A stretch of DNA of 64,000 bases from Toxorhynchites rutilus septentrionalis (GCF_029784135.1 NC_073745.1:159849335-159913334); one strand, 5' to 3'. Shown: positions 19,954 to 31,110, counted from the stretch's first letter. Numbers and translations are program-made. The notes: generated by a model from the sequence alone, not told the origin.

Positions 19954-20190
19954 ATAAAAAGAAAATGCCAAAAGTTGTTTAATAGTTTTTATTTTACTGT
20001 CTAAAATTTTCAAAAGGATCGGTCTACTGGGCGAATTTCTACAGCGTTTTTTCCGTGATGCAATTTGATGTGACACACCCTTTATGGGCAGAATACAACG
20101 AATATAACAAAATGAAGACGGCTCAAAGCGGACCTTTCCTTCTTCGGATTTTGCGACTAGCAACACTTTCATTATTATGTATATAGATAG

Positions 20191-20760
20191 AATATATGAG
20201 AATGCGTTATTCCACCTGAAAAGTCATTTCCACATTCGAACAAAGATCGATTTTGCTAGCGCAAACATGGAATGGACTAACAACGCTTATTATTATGTAA
20301 TTTTCGAACATATGGGAATTCAATTTTCGGACCTTCCTCCAGAGTTTTCCGGAAATTTTCCGATTTTCTCTCCACTATATTGATCTACGTTTGTTTGATT
20401 TGTTTGATATGCTATACATTAGAATCCCATAGTTTGAAAATGGTATAAATTGATTACAATTGGAAGCATTTCCATTTTCCCATACATTTGTTCCGTCCAT
20501 TTGTGTGCTTACCTAACCGTGCTGTCAAAACGAGCATCTTTGGTAGCTGCGAGAAAAGAAACAATGAAGGGGATAACGAAAAGAGAATATTTGCGACGTA
20601 AATTCCACCCTTGTACAGTAAGAACGCTGTTGCTAGCGTATAAATATTCAATCCCTACTGAGGAAAACTTACACTTCCCGTTTGGTGGTCATCGAAGCAA
20701 CATTGTTGCAGGCGATAATATCCCAAGTGATGAACAAACAAATCAAATAAAATTTATGTG
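20191..20760. other. Unrecognised sequence
   Basis: A 108-codon frame at 20450-20776 has no recognisable features. Nothing supported. Confidence 0.4.
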
Positions 20761-20945
20761 TAGTCCTACGTCCTAAGTGGTCATGTCTTGGATACAACCC
20801 CATATATTTTTGTTTCCTTAGGGAGGTCATTTCTATTTAGGGGTTGTCCGAAAAATATTTTTTCCCTTTTTCCAAAAATGACCTTTTTTCAAAAATTCAT
20901 TACTTTTGAACTACTGGACCGATTCAGATGATGGACATATCAAAT
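20761..20945. mobile_element. MITE end plus foldback-family fragment
   Basis: It starts 'tagtcctacgtcctaagtgg' then 'tcatgtcttgg', the dispersed end motif. From about 20818 'ggaggtcatttctatttagg' and 'ttgtccgaaaaata' align with the left arm of the foldback at 16814, down to 'gatgatggacatatcaaat'. The right arm is missing. Confidence 0.55.
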
Positions 20946-21020
20946 ACAACACAACACACACAAACACAAAACAACACAACACAAAACACAAAACACAAAA
21001 AATCCCAAATAACCCAAACC
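20946..21020. repeat. Low-complexity (ACACA/AAAC)n tract
   Basis: Runs of 'acaacacaacacacacaaac' and 'aaacacaaaac' end the preceding repeat fragment. Confidence 0.85.
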
Positions 21021-21359
21021 AATTGAGTAAACTTTTAATGACCTATTCCAGCGTAGTTTGTTTCCACGTTTCATGTATAAATCACAAGATTTTCAAAAAG
21101 TAAACGATTTCATAGTCAAATTGAAACAAAAATCCTATTACAATTATCAGTTGGAGAATATTTTGTAGTTCAATTCACATGTTGCCAGTCAAATCCTTTT
21201 TTGATATAAAAACACCTGATTTTTTACGGTCTTCGACAGTTAACATTAAAATTGTATTGGTTTGGACGTAAGTCGTGACTTCATTCGTGTAATGACTGAA
21301 CTTATGTCCAACCACTACTTGCTAGATGTGCATATCTGAAAAATAAATCTTGTTCAAAG
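21021..21359. other. Unrecognised AT-rich sequence
   Basis: Nothing supported. Confidence 0.4.
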
Positions 21360-21830
21360 CAATGTCTGTCGGTGTGGAAATGGTTACGATGACATCGATC
21401 ACACAGTTTGGCAATGTGCGGATAATTACGCAGCCAGAGAGCACCTTTTAAATACTCTTGATGCTCAACGAAGACAACCCTATGTTCCTATCAGAGACGT
21501 GTTAGGAACTCGCGACATCTACTATATACAGTCGATCTATGTGTTTGTGAAACGGTCTATTATAAGGAGTTAATGCGTTTGTGTTCTTCTTTTCCGTTAT
21601 TAGTTTGTTTGTCTTGTCCTCTCATCTCACCGTCGCCCACCTTCGACAGCCAGTCGAACACCAGATGCCATCACTGGTCCTAATGCACAACGCAACAGTG
21701 AGTGTGGCAACTCTCGTTTGAGACAACGTTACCCAATTTCCATATCCCTATCCTGACCAGTCCCAGAAAATTGTTGACAAATCAAGCGTTAGTTTTCGAA
21801 CACACGAAATAAAGAAAGGAATTTTTGTTC
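21360..21830 (+). pseudogene. I-clade LINE, last 70 residues and 3' UTR
   Basis: The plus frame reads 'CRCGNGYDDIDHTVWQCADN' then 'YVPIRDVLGTRDIYYIQSIY' and stops near 21570. It aligns with the end of the I-type ORF at 6087-6310 ('CDCGDGYHDIEHVVWSC', 'IPVRDILGSRD'). The knuckle is intact (CXCX8HX4C). The following 250 bp is moderately GC-rich and ends near 'aataaagaaaggaa', a plausible 3' UTR with poly(A) signal. RT and RNase H are missing through 5' truncation. Confidence 0.7.
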
Positions 21831-21927
21831 ATTTTCAATTGAAATCATTGATGAGTCTTTCATTCAAGAACAGCACTGGTATAAATTCAGATAACGCTTT
21901 AATTTTAGTCCTAAAACTTTATATGAA

Positions 21928-22895
21928 ACTAGCTAACCCGGCAAACTTCGTCCCGCCCATTTACTTGATTAATTCTCGAGTAATGCAGAAATTTGTGTTT
22001 TATTTGTATGGCAGCCACCCCTAAGAGAGGGAGGAGGGGTATCTAACCACCATAGAAACATTCATTGCACCCTAAAGTTTCCATATGCCTAATTTGGTTT
22101 AATTTGCTTGATTAATTCTCGGGTAATGCAAAAATTTGTGTTTCATTTGTACGGCAGCCCCCTCTAAGAGAGGGGGAAGGAGTATCTTATCACCATAGAA
22201 ACATTTATTGCATCCTAAAACCTCCACATGCCAAATTTGATTTCATTTACTTGATTAATTCTCGAGTAATGGAGAAATTTGTGTTTCAATTGTATGGCAG
22301 CCCCCCCTTTGAGTGGGGGAAGGACTGTCTAACCATCATAGAAACATTTATTGCACCCTAAAACTTTCACATGCCAACTTTGGTTTCGTTTGATTGATTA
22401 ATTTCCGAGTAATGCAAAAAATTGTGTTTCATTTGTATGGCAGCCCCCTCTAAGAGAGGGGGAAGGAGTATCTTATCACCATAGAAACATTTATTGCATC
22501 CTAAAACCTCCACATGCCAAATTTGGTTTCATTTGTTCGATTAATTCTCGAGTAATTCAGAAATTTGTGTTTCATTTGTATGGCAGCCCCCCCTTTGAGT
22601 GGGGGAAGGACTGTCTAACCATCATAGAAACATTTATTGCACCCTAAAACTTTCACATGCCAACTTTGGTTTCGTTTGCTTGGTTAATTTCCGAGTAATG
22701 CAGAAATTTGTGTTTCATTTGTATGGCAGCCCCCCCTTAGAGAGGGGGGAGGGGTCTCAAAATATCACGAAAACCTTCCCCGGCCCCAAAAACCCCTACA
22801 TACCAATTTTCATGTCGATCGGTTCAGTAGTTTCCGAGTCTATAAGAATCAGACAGACAGACAGACATCACTCCATTTTTATATATATAGATTTA
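21928..22895 (+). repeat. 'actagctaacccggc' repeat with 144-bp minisatellite
   Basis: It opens 'actagctaacccggcaaac' and closes 'tttttatatatatagat' near 22890, matching the repeat at 18961. Six copies of a unit of about 144 bp lie between; the anchor 'ccgagtaatgca/ctcgagtaatgc' recurs near 21977, 22119, 22263, 22406, 22550 and 22693. Each unit contains 'aaatttgtgtttcatttgta', a run of C and 'agagaggg'. The end includes 'tcagtagtttccgagtctat' and 'agacagacagacagac'. Confidence 0.8.
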
Positions 22896-22970
22896 GATTC
22901 GTGGTGTTGAGCCTCATAGCATGAGTCAAATGGCTGTATCCGTTAATGTCATGTGGGTCTTTAAACCTTC

Positions 22971-23187
22971 TTCGTCTCCTTTGATGACACTAACGTTTCC
23001 AAACTTCGCCATTTTACCGTAGTGTCTTTTTTTTTTTGGATGGCACTAACATTCCCAGCGAAAATTTTCCCAAGTCAATGTAGGTATTACATGCGTCATT
23101 TTTATTAGTAATACTTAGTTGAAATTTCTATGCCGAATAACATGCCTTGAAAGTATTCTGTAGTGACAAGCTCTAGAATACAAGTGA
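22971..23187 (-). mobile_element. Two Feilai-like SINE 3' fragments
   Basis: The block 23041-23187 ('tggcactaacattccc', 'tagtaatacttagttgaaat', 'gcaagctctagaata'-like 'acaagctctagaata') is the body and 3' end of the SINE present in full at 62000-62271; the tRNA head is missing. The block 22971-23025 ('cttcttcg', 'gacactaacgtttcc', 'acttcgcc') is a second 3' end lying directly next to it. Confidence 0.7.
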
Positions 23188-23511
23188 CGTAGTAGTCACG
23201 AACAGGGTTGCCAACTATTATTTTCAAAAATCAGGGAGAATCAAAATAAAAATCAGGAGAAATCAGGATGCTCATATTGTGTTGTCCGGAAATATCGAAC
23301 CGATTTTTGGAAACACAAACGCATGGTTTTCATAGGCAGACATACATTTATTCAAATTTATGTGCACAGTTTTGTTCCACGATCTTTCACCATCTTTCAC
23401 AGAAATTAAAAAATTTATGTTTTGTATACAAAAGAAAGATGTTTTCTATACTGTCTATAATGTTGAAGTTCGTATGCTCGAGAGAATGTTGCAGGGACCT
23501 TAACCTGTGAT

Positions 23512-24736
23512 CAGGGTTGCCAACAATTTTTTTGAAAAATCAGGGAGAATGAAAAAAAAATCAGGGAAGATCAGGATAGCTCATATTGGGTTGTCCGGAA
23601 AGTTCGTACCCATTTTCGAGAAAACAAAAGTATTATTTTTTGAATTTTATATGCACAGTGTTGTTTTGCAATCAATTTAGGAAGTTCTGAAATCTTTCAG
23701 GTAGCGTAACATTTCTAAACCTTAACTAATTATGGAAGCTCATATTTCCAGTTGCAAGCAGTATTTGTGGGAATGTATCGACTGGTTGCTTGGTAGAAGC
23801 TCACAATACCACCTGAACCAGATCATAATTTTTTTTTTCTGGTGAAAACCGGGTCATTCGGATTGTTTCAAATGACCCGTTTTCATCACCCGCCACGATT
23901 TGCTTTAAAAAAAAATCGATGCATAGATAAAACGCACAAGTCGTAACGATACGTAACGTATCGTATCGTAACGTTACGTAACCATGTTTCAACTGATGCA
24001 AATGAATGGAGATTTTAAACATATGTAGTGTATCTGCTAATTCATTTGTCGTGTCTCACGCATCATTCGTACAACTCCTTGCTTTACAAACAATTTAATA
24101 TATATTCTTCAAGGAATAAAACACTTTTTAATGATAATTACAGTTTGATAAAAAAAATGCTTACAAGTTCTTACTTCTAAAATTCTTGTACATCGATTGT
24201 TATACTTGGATGTTATTTTTTTATCCAAAATATATATTTTTATTAATATTAATATTTTTTTAAATATATATTAATATTTTATTAATATTAATTAATATGG
24301 CGTCAAACTGACGGGGTCATCGTTTCCGTTCCTATTCTGTTCTAATCTTCGTTTTATTAAGATTGAATTGCGAGAACCTTTGGGCATATGATTCTTATAG
24401 ATTATATTTCTTTCACGTTAACTTCAAAATTTAAAAAATCCGAAACCTTCGAAAATGCGAACAGATAGAGTATAATCGAAATAAAAAGTAAGCATTATAT
24501 AAGCGCGGACCGGAAAGCTTTTTAATGTAGACTATTATGACAATTCTCATACACAACCAGCAAAACTCCCAGTATATTTATATGGATTTTTTTTCTGATT
24601 TAGTAAGAAGTAAAAAATCAGGAAAAATCAGGATCATTTTATAAAAATCAGGGAAAATTGAGTGTTTGTAAGGATATCAGGGAGCGTGCCAAAAAGATGG
24701 GGGAACCCTGAAAAATCAGGAAGGTTGGCATCTCTG
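23512..24736. mobile_element. hAT-like non-autonomous element (inner, nested)
   Basis: Same family ends as the outer copy ('cagggttgccaac', 'gttggcatctctg') and its own perfect 8-bp duplication 'cctgtgat' (23504-23511 and 24737-24744). Length 1225 bp; it has itself received an I-type LINE fragment (24215-24330). It inserted after the outer copy. Confidence 0.9.
24215..24330 (-). mobile_element. I-type LINE 3' end fragment
   Basis: 'atccaaaatatatattttta' and 'atggcgtcaaactgacgggg' match the 3' end of the LINE at 5564-5615, interrupted by an expanded 'attaatatt' stretch. Minus orientation, inside the inner hAT element. Confidence 0.7.
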
Positions 24737-25342
24737 CCTGTGATAATCTTAAGGTGCAATATCCGGTTAGTTTAGCTGGTGGGAAAGCACATTCCAGGCA
24801 GACTCCAACATAAATTGTCGTGATGATCAGTTTTTGTGGAAATGTCAGGAAATTTATTAACACAGTTGTAAAGTAAGAACTAGGACTACGTGTTTTAATT
24901 ATTCAGAAACAATAAGTAATTATTTTCATTCGAAATATAAGGTTTTGAAACTGCCTTTGGGCGTGCTAATCTGATAGAGTTTGTTTTTTTCACGCCAACT
25001 TCAAGCTTTAATAAATGTCGGCAGGGTATCTTCGATAAAGCGAATCGCTTCGGAATATATAGATAATAAACATAAAAAAAGATTACACATTATGCAAGTG
25101 CAGACTGGAAAGCTTTTTTATGTAGGCTATTATGACAATTATCATTTCCAACCAGAAAAACTTCGTATATTTATTACGGATAATTTTCATTCTAATAAAT
25201 AAAAAGTACAAAATCAAGAAAAATAAGGCAAATTTAGTATTTGTCAGGATATCAGGGAACGTTTCAAAAAGTCTGGGAAATCCTGAAAAATCAGGAAGGT
25301 TGGCATCTCTGGTCACGAATCATATACGGGAACTACGAAATA

Positions 25343-25608
25343 CAGTGGAATCCGAAGGGAATCCGAAGGCAAACGCTTCACAATAAGCGGACGTCGTACA
25401 AAGCGTTTTGTGAAAAAATGTCGGTCATTATAACCGGACAAAATTTCTTAAAAATGGATCATAATAGGCAACATGTCACTGTTAAAGAACTCACTATATC
25501 CGATTTTTTTTTCTAAGAATTTTAAATGAAACCAAACTTCGTTGTTTAATTACGTCATAATGAGCGGTTGGCCAATATAAACGGAGTCATAATCAACGGA
25601 TTCTACTG
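25343..25608. mobile_element. pogo-like MITE
   Basis: Ends 'cagtggaatccg' and 'cggattctactg' are inverted, with TA on both sides (25341-25342, 25609-25610). The 266-bp interior lacks a frame. It lies 23 bp after the hAT target duplication and is related in its ends to the MITE at 3004. Confidence 0.8.
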
Positions 25609-25642
25609 TATGACGTATTTGACGTGTTTTATTTTACATTAA

Positions 25643-25880
25643 CACATTAAGGACCGCACATTTTGGGACAAACTTTAACGCTTCATTTGTTCGGATTCCA
25701 CGAATGAGATCGTTTGCTTCGATGTGGATGAGACGGAGACGAGACATTGGTAGGCCTTGTTAGATTCTTGGCAAACCAAGGATTTAACCTTCAAGTGTAG
25801 AAAAGACGGGTTATTTCGTGATCCATCCGTCACAGACGGAACGCGAAACACGAGGAATCTCGTGAGAGGTCCGCAATGTG
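25643..25880. mobile_element. piggyBac-like MITE
   Basis: TTAA on both sides (25639-25642, 25881-25884), with inverted ends 'cacattaaggaccgca' and the complement of 'gaggtccgcaatgtg'. Length 238 bp. The TTAA target and C-start ends are characteristic of piggyBac. The inner part contains 'cacagacggaacgcgaaac'. Confidence 0.85.
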
Positions 25881-25884
25881 TTAA

Positions 25885-28680
25885 AACTTGTTTTTCACTT
25901 ATTACCTTCACGAGAAAATGTCATTAAATGTCAAGAAGCATTGTGATGAACCTGCAAAATAGGTGAAGAATGAGTCTCGTAAACCTGCGTACCTAGCTCG
26001 AGAATTATTCCCGGTTCTGAAAGTGATAATTATCCCTATACAGAAAGAAAAAAAATTGTTTTTCTAAATTCGACAAAAATATTATAATGCCGGCTGCGGT
26101 TTAAAGTCATTATTCATCTGTAATGACTTCAAAAACAGAAGTCTGATTCTAATTTTGTTTGCCCTCATTCATCAAATTTCGCTTTCATTCATACTGACAG
26201 TGATGTCATGCCAACTTCGAACCAAATCTATCAATATTAATGGCAGACATTCAAGAATTCAATATGTTATTTATAAATCCGCCCGTATTTCCATTACGTT
26301 GCCTCGCAACTCATCAACTTCTGGTCGGAGATATATTCACATTTTTGTTGCTCTCCTCCATAAAATAAGCGCCGAATTATAAATGTGAGAGCACAGCAAT
26401 GACGACGACGCCGTCAAAGATGAACACGAGGCGTGACGTATCGGACGTCGAAACTTATGAATGAGTCGTAAAACGTAACCGCAATGGAATACAACGCCAA
26501 AGCCAAAAGCAAACGACAGCAGTAAGAGTTTCGTCATGCAGAAACTGGGTCAAGGCAACATGGAATCAAGCAGTGAATTTTTCTTGATTTGCCACGGTTA
26601 TGTTGCCGCATCTACAGACAGAGCTACAGCGTGGTCCACCACAACCATGTGCTCTGCTGGTCACAAAAAAGCATGTATCCGCTATTAATAGTTGGTGGAT
26701 TTACACTCGGAATTTGATTCACCTACAGACACTGAATTCACTGCATTCACTGAGCAAAAACGGCTTCGGACGAATGCTCTCCCCCACCTTCCCTTGAACT
26801 ACCCCTCCCCACCTTCTGTCTTCGCATGACACCGGCTTACTTTCAGCGGTTGCCCATTCATTAAATGTTGTGAATGGACTTTTGGATAGAAGCCGAAGGT
26901 TTAGTAGTGTATCCCTCTGTGTGTGTGTGAAGCTCTATTGCATTCATCCGGATGCTAATGTTGTCAACTTGGTACGGTCGAGTGCTGTGCGCTCAATTTA
27001 TCAAACTACGTAAACTATGTATCGTCCTTCCATTCTGCGAAAGAAGGAGAAAAGCAAGAGTTTCTTGCAGAACAGGGTAACCACACAGCATTCCGAAAGG
27101 GGGTGTTTTAGCTATTGTTGTTGATTCTATTAATTATCTTCTCCGATATTGTATCAATATGTATTAAGAGAACTGACACTCGGAAATCGTCAATTGAAGG
27201 ACATTGAAGGACTCTTCTCTTGTATCGACATTCTGTTTGTTACATTATTACCAAAATACCGTCGGTATCGATTACTGTTGGCAGGATTTGCATTATTTTA
27301 CTGTATGAAGCAAAATGTTTGGAAATAAAAAAAACACTACAGGCAATTCGTTCTCAAGTCCCTGTCCAGGCTAATGATTTACAGTTGCTTAATTACTGCT
27401 ATTTCTGGTTATATTACTTCGAGTTGTATGTCATTGCGTTGGTTTATCCAAGATAAAGGAAAGAGTGTCCAAGAAAACGGAATGAAGAAACATTCTCTGG
27501 GAATATAGGTAGCTAGGAAAATCTTTACTAATCAGATTAGTCGAGATTAGACTTTACGGAATTGCGTACTGCACACCAACGCATCTGTTGCAAACGTTCA
27601 TGATTTTGCAACCTCGCGCAGCGTACAATTATGACTAAACTCAAACTTACTCACTTATACTGGCATGTCCGCTAAATTGATTTTCGTGATAGCACAGCTT
27701 TGCGTCGTTTGAAAATAAAAAAAAAACAAGAAGGAAGAGAACCTTTTCAATAAACAGGATAAAAGAAAAGCCTTAAGTGTGCGTTGGAATCAAACGCCAT
27801 AAAATTGTATGTTAATGGTTATATTAGGTACGTTCACGCGGGAATGGTTGAACGTTACGCACCGGGTCACGTTCGATACAGCTTGAGGTAAATAGAATGC
27901 CCATTGATGCCCTCGAGTTCGGGAGCATAGTGGCAACACGAATATTCACCAATAACGTGTAATATTATATTGAACGTAAATAATCAATAGCCAGCGGATC
28001 CAATTTCACAGAATAGTGATTTTTAATTTGTTATTGTTTGTTCAAATGATGCGTTAACTGATTTGTCTATGTGGTTTATTCGATACAGCCTTACGAAGCC
28101 GAGTTTTATTCATAATGTATTAGTTATTACATAGAATGATGGAAATTTCGGATCGTGGAGGTTGATAGATTTGATGTTATCAGATTACGCCTACTTCCAC
28201 CTGTTCCTATGCGATACTAATTCCAGGAGAATGTTAATATGTGAACAAATTCCAAAATGACCCATGTGATGATTATTTCGATTCTAGAACGAATAAATTG
28301 AATCCGATAGATAAAGTTTCTAAATGATTCCGATATATAGGGAAAGAAGACCCTGATCAGAACCCCTTAATTACAACGGCCACTCATCATAAAAAAATAT
28401 TATTTTTTGGCAACCTCGGCATTAAAATGTATAGTAAAACTCCTTAACTATGTTTTCAACTGATCGGTTTAGTTATTGAATGTTAAAAAGGGAAACACTC
28501 ACATCGTAAATCATAAGGCTCTTTTTCGACACTTTCAAAAATGATGGTCCTAAGCCGGACAGATCATAAATCTATCTTGTCCTTTCTTTAAGCACTGAAA
28601 ACACGAAATGGTGCCAAAAATGCTAAAATGGAGGAAGCAGGTGGGAGCAACCAAATTTTCAGTGTTATGACACCTTTCAT
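25885..28680. other. Long stretch without recognised features
   Basis: 2.8 kb of AT-rich DNA. The only hint is 'DLMLSDYAYFHLF' readable near 28168-28206 (plus), reminiscent of the mariner motif 'SPDLAPSDYHLF' but isolated. Possibly host intergenic sequence. Confidence 0.4.
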
Positions 28681-28850
28681 TTAACACAACTGAAAATTCG
28701 GAATTCCCGAGATCCAAGGGGTGATCGGTTCAGGATCACCTTCCCCTATGTATTTAGTCAAATTACTTATGTAAGATATTTCGTGAATTTCTTTCTTTTC
28801 TGTTTTCTGAATTGCCCGCCAAACAAAAGCATCTTTTCTATTTGTGGAGA
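28681..28850 (-). other. Short coding-like frame next to the duplication
   Basis: A 65-codon minus frame (28681-28878) begins inside the duplicated unit and continues left ('DAFVWRAIQKTEKKEI'). No domain recognised. It may be the continuation, after a frameshift, of the frame described at 28865-29158. Confidence 0.2.
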
Positions 28851-28864
28851 CGACTGACAATACC

Positions 28865-29158
28865 GACGAGAATCTCATTTGTTTCCTGTGTCCCCACGAT
28901 TAAGAACACAGATTCAGTCGCAATGTAATCCTTCAGGCAATTCTTTTGTAGGTGCACAGAATCAGTCCACACTCAATTTCGTAGGGAAGCGAAGGCAGCC
29001 TCAGCTGAATTCGTTAGGTCCATATCAAGTAGGTCCACAGTGTTAAACACAAAGCAACCAGTATCATCCCCGAGGTTCATACCTACACAATAACAATCAG
29101 CTGCCTGGCAGGTTATTCCGAAAGAACTCTTTTCTCCGGTACAAATAGCTACAAGCAC
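28865..29158 (-). pseudogene. Unrecognised coding-like frame with one internal stop
   Basis: From 29158 down, the frame gives 'TGEKSSFGITCQAADCYCVG' and 'FNTVDLLDMDLTNSAEAAF', a TGA, then in the same frame 'LKDYIATESVFLIVGTQETN' and 'EILVGIVS' to about 28860. About 100 codons with one stop is longer than expected by chance here and the composition is protein-like. The 'hydrophobic-VG-N/S' pattern vaguely recalls GNAT acetyltransferases but I cannot show the acetyl-CoA motif. Function unknown. An identical copy lies in unit 2 (to 30226). Confidence 0.3.
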
Positions 29159-29206
29159 TCCAGTAAAGATTGTGGTAATTCAGATTCCGAAAATTTTCTA
29201 CGATTA

Positions 29207-29645
29207 AAGGGTGTCGCACATCAAATTACATAAAAAAAAACGCTGTAGAAAATAACCCAAGCAAGCACCTGGAAAATCCACAACTCTCTCAGCAGGACAT
29301 CGGAAAACAACTCGGAATCGTTCAGTCAACGGTGAGCCGGATTCTTAACGTTATTACGAAACTCTGAGCATCGAACGGAAGTAGAAATGCGGCTAGAATG
29401 GATGTTTTATTAGTAATCAGGATCACAAGTGTGTCGTGAAAGCGTTTAAGCGGAAATTCAATTCTCCGGTCAGATATGTAACCAAAAAGTTGAATCTGTC
29501 CAAATCTTTCGTTCAGAGAGCCAAGGATCAGGAGGGACTGCATACGCACAAAGTGCAGAAGGCTCCAAATCGTGACGAACGGCAAATAACGGTGGGAAAG
29601 TCACGGGCCCACAAACTTTACACCCAGATGCTGTGTTGGCCGATT
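29207..29645 (+). pseudogene. DD37E transposon, 5' half (decayed, in unit 1)
   Basis: After TA (29205-29206) the end 'aagggtgtcgcacatcaaat' matches the DD37E terminal sequence. The coding part is readable as 'PQLSQQDIGKQLGIVQSTVS' (helix-turn-helix), then 'RYVTKKLNLSKSFVQRAKDQ' and 'APNRDERQITVGKSRAHKLY'. Stops and frameshifts occur, and it ends abruptly near 29640 ahead of the catalytic Asp motif, followed by dispersed repeat sequence. Considerably more diverged than the 19048 and 31165 copies. Confidence 0.8.
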
Positions 29646-29777
29646 GATTCTTCCACTGAATAATTCGCTTTCGTTTGATTTTACGTGCTACAAATCATGA
29701 CACAAAAAAGAACGAGACAACTCTGCATCGGTTCGCACTTCATGGCACACGAGCCAACAAACAAAAACCGTCATGTA

Positions 29778-29918
29778 CGGTTTCGAGCTTGAGCTTGAGC
29801 TTGGGTAGACTGTACAATTCGTAGTTGTTCTCCGTGATTGACCTGAACCAACCAAATTGCACAAAGAACACACAGAATGACGCTTGGGACTAGCAAATCA
29901 TTCTCGTTGTGCAATTTT
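29778..29918 (-). repeat. Dispersed repeat A, copy 2 (cut at duplication junction)
   Basis: Complement of 'gtacagtctacccaagctc' and 'ccaagcgtcattc' as at 10150-10265. It stops at 'gcaattttcg', exactly where unit 2 begins. Confidence 0.75.
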
Positions 29919-30985
29919 CGACTGACAATACCGACGAGAATCTCATTTGTTTCCTGTGTCCCTACGATTAAGAACACAGATTCAGTCGCAATGTAATCCT
30001 TCAGGCAATTCTTTTGTAGGTGCACAGAATCAGTCCACACTCAATTTCGTAGGGAAGCGAAGGCAGCCTCAGCTGAATTCGTTAGGTCCATATCAAGTAG
30101 GTCCACAGTGTTAAACACAAAGCAACCAGTATCATCCCCGAGGTTCATACCTACACAATAACAATCAGCTGCCTGGCAGGTTATTCCGAAAGAACTCTTT
30201 TCTCCGGTACAAATAGCTACAAGCACTCCAGTAAAGATTGTGGTAATTCAGATTCCGAAAATTTTCTACGATTAAAGGGTGTCGCACATCAAATTACATA
30301 AAAAAAACGCTGTAGAAAATAACCCAAGCAAGCACCTGGAAAATCCACAACTCTCTCAGCAGGACATCGGAAAACAACTCGGAATCGTTCAGTCAACGGT
30401 GAGCCGGATTCTTAACGTTATTACGAAACTCTGAGCATCGAACGGAAGTAGAAATGCGGCTAGAATGGATGTTTTATTAGTAATCAGGATCACAAGTGTG
30501 TCGTGAAAGCGTTTAAGCGGAAATTCAATTCTCCGGTCAGATATGTAACCAAAAAGTTGAATCTGTCCAAATCTTTCGTTCAGAGAGCCAAGGATCAGGA
30601 GGGACTGCATACGCACAAAGTGCAGAAGGCTCCAAATCGTGACGAACGGCAAATAACGGTGGGAAAGTCACGGGCCCACAAACTTTACACCCAGATGCTG
30701 TGTTGGCCGATTGATTCTTCCACTGAATAATTCGCTTTCGTTTGATTTTACGTGCTACAAATCATGACACAAAAAAGAACGAGACAACTCTGCATCGGTT
30801 CGCACTTCATGGCACACGAGCCAACAAACAAAAACCGTCATGTACGGTTTCGAGCTTGAGCTTGAGCTTGGGTAGACTGTACAATTCGTAGTTGTTCTCC
30901 GTGATTGACCTGAACCAACCAAATTGCACAAAGAACACACAGAATGACGCTTGGGACTAGCAAATCATTCTCGTTGTGCAATTTT
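29919..30985. repeat. Tandem duplication, unit 2 (1067 bp)
   Basis: Second copy of 28851-29918, with the same contents: the coding-like minus frame (28865-29158 equivalent, to 30226), a DD37E 5' half and repeat A. Confidence 0.95.
30275..30712 (+). pseudogene. DD37E transposon, 5' half (decayed, in unit 2)
   Basis: Duplicate of 29207-29645, with the same frameshifts and stops, offset by 1067-1068 bp. The identity of the lesions shows it arose by the segmental duplication and not by a second transposition. Confidence 0.85.
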
Positions 30986-31110
30986 CGGGGATTCGAACTT
31001 TAAATGGTCAATAACGACGCCGGCCACGTCCTTATAGTCACCAGGGGAATGGAAGGAATGTTAGTATGATATTCGCCGCCCGAAGATCAGAAGGGTCGCC
31101 TCTATAGCGT
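30845..31110 (-). repeat. Dispersed repeat A, copy 3 (most complete)
   Basis: Minus-strand match to 10035-10300 through 'cgccggccacgtcc' and 'ggaaggaatgttagtatgat'. It extends past the duplication end at 30985, so the original locus carried the complete repeat. Confidence 0.75.

Larger units (their letters stand above)
19048..20082 (+). mobile_element. DD37E Tc1/mariner transposon, internally deleted
   Basis: TA duplications (19046-19047, 20083-20084) flank inverted ends 'aagggtgtgtcacatcaaat' and its complement. At 1035 bp it is about 262 bp shorter than the sister copy at 31165-32461, through one deletion between 'cagaaactatcca' and 'gcttcgcccaatag'. It is non-autonomous but could have been mobilised by transposase in trans. 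Confidence 0.9.
18961..20190 (+). repeat. 'actagctgacccggc' arthropod repeat, split by a DD37E element
   Basis: It begins 'actagctgacccggtaaact' with 'tcgtcccgcc' and ends in 'tatgtatatagat' near 20186, the head and tail of a repeat widespread in arthropods. The same head opens 21928 and 61486. The DD37E transposon at 19048-20082 is inserted in it with a TA duplication. The element class is uncertain. Confidence 0.6.
23203..25311. mobile_element. hAT-like non-autonomous element (outer)
   Basis: It begins 'cagggttgccaac' and ends 'gttggcatctctg', and is flanked by a perfect 8-bp duplication 'gtcacgaa' (23195-23202 and 25312-25319). Eight-bp duplications with CAGRG-type ends are the hAT signature. 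Removing the inner element and its duplicated 8 bp leaves about 876 bp. Subterminal sequences repeat 'aaaatcaggga'. No transposase. Confidence 0.9.
28851..29918. repeat. Tandem duplication, unit 1 (1068 bp)
   Basis: The unit is repeated at once as 29919-30985 (1067 bp). Differences I can see are one C/T change ('tgtccccacg' against 'tgtccctacg') and a two-base change in a poly(A) run balanced elsewhere by small indel. The right end cuts through dispersed repeat A, which is complete only after unit 2, so the junction dates from the duplication itself. Could be a real recent duplication or an assembly artefact. Confidence 0.95.

Noticed and set aside
21928..22895. CRISPR-like array
   Set aside because: Units of 144 bp diverge throughout and there is no constant repeat with unique spacers; it is a minisatellite in a eukaryotic repeat.
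28168..28206. Possible mariner motif resembling 'SPDLAPSDYHLF'
   Set aside because: Only about 12 residues match loosely and no other mariner block lies nearby.
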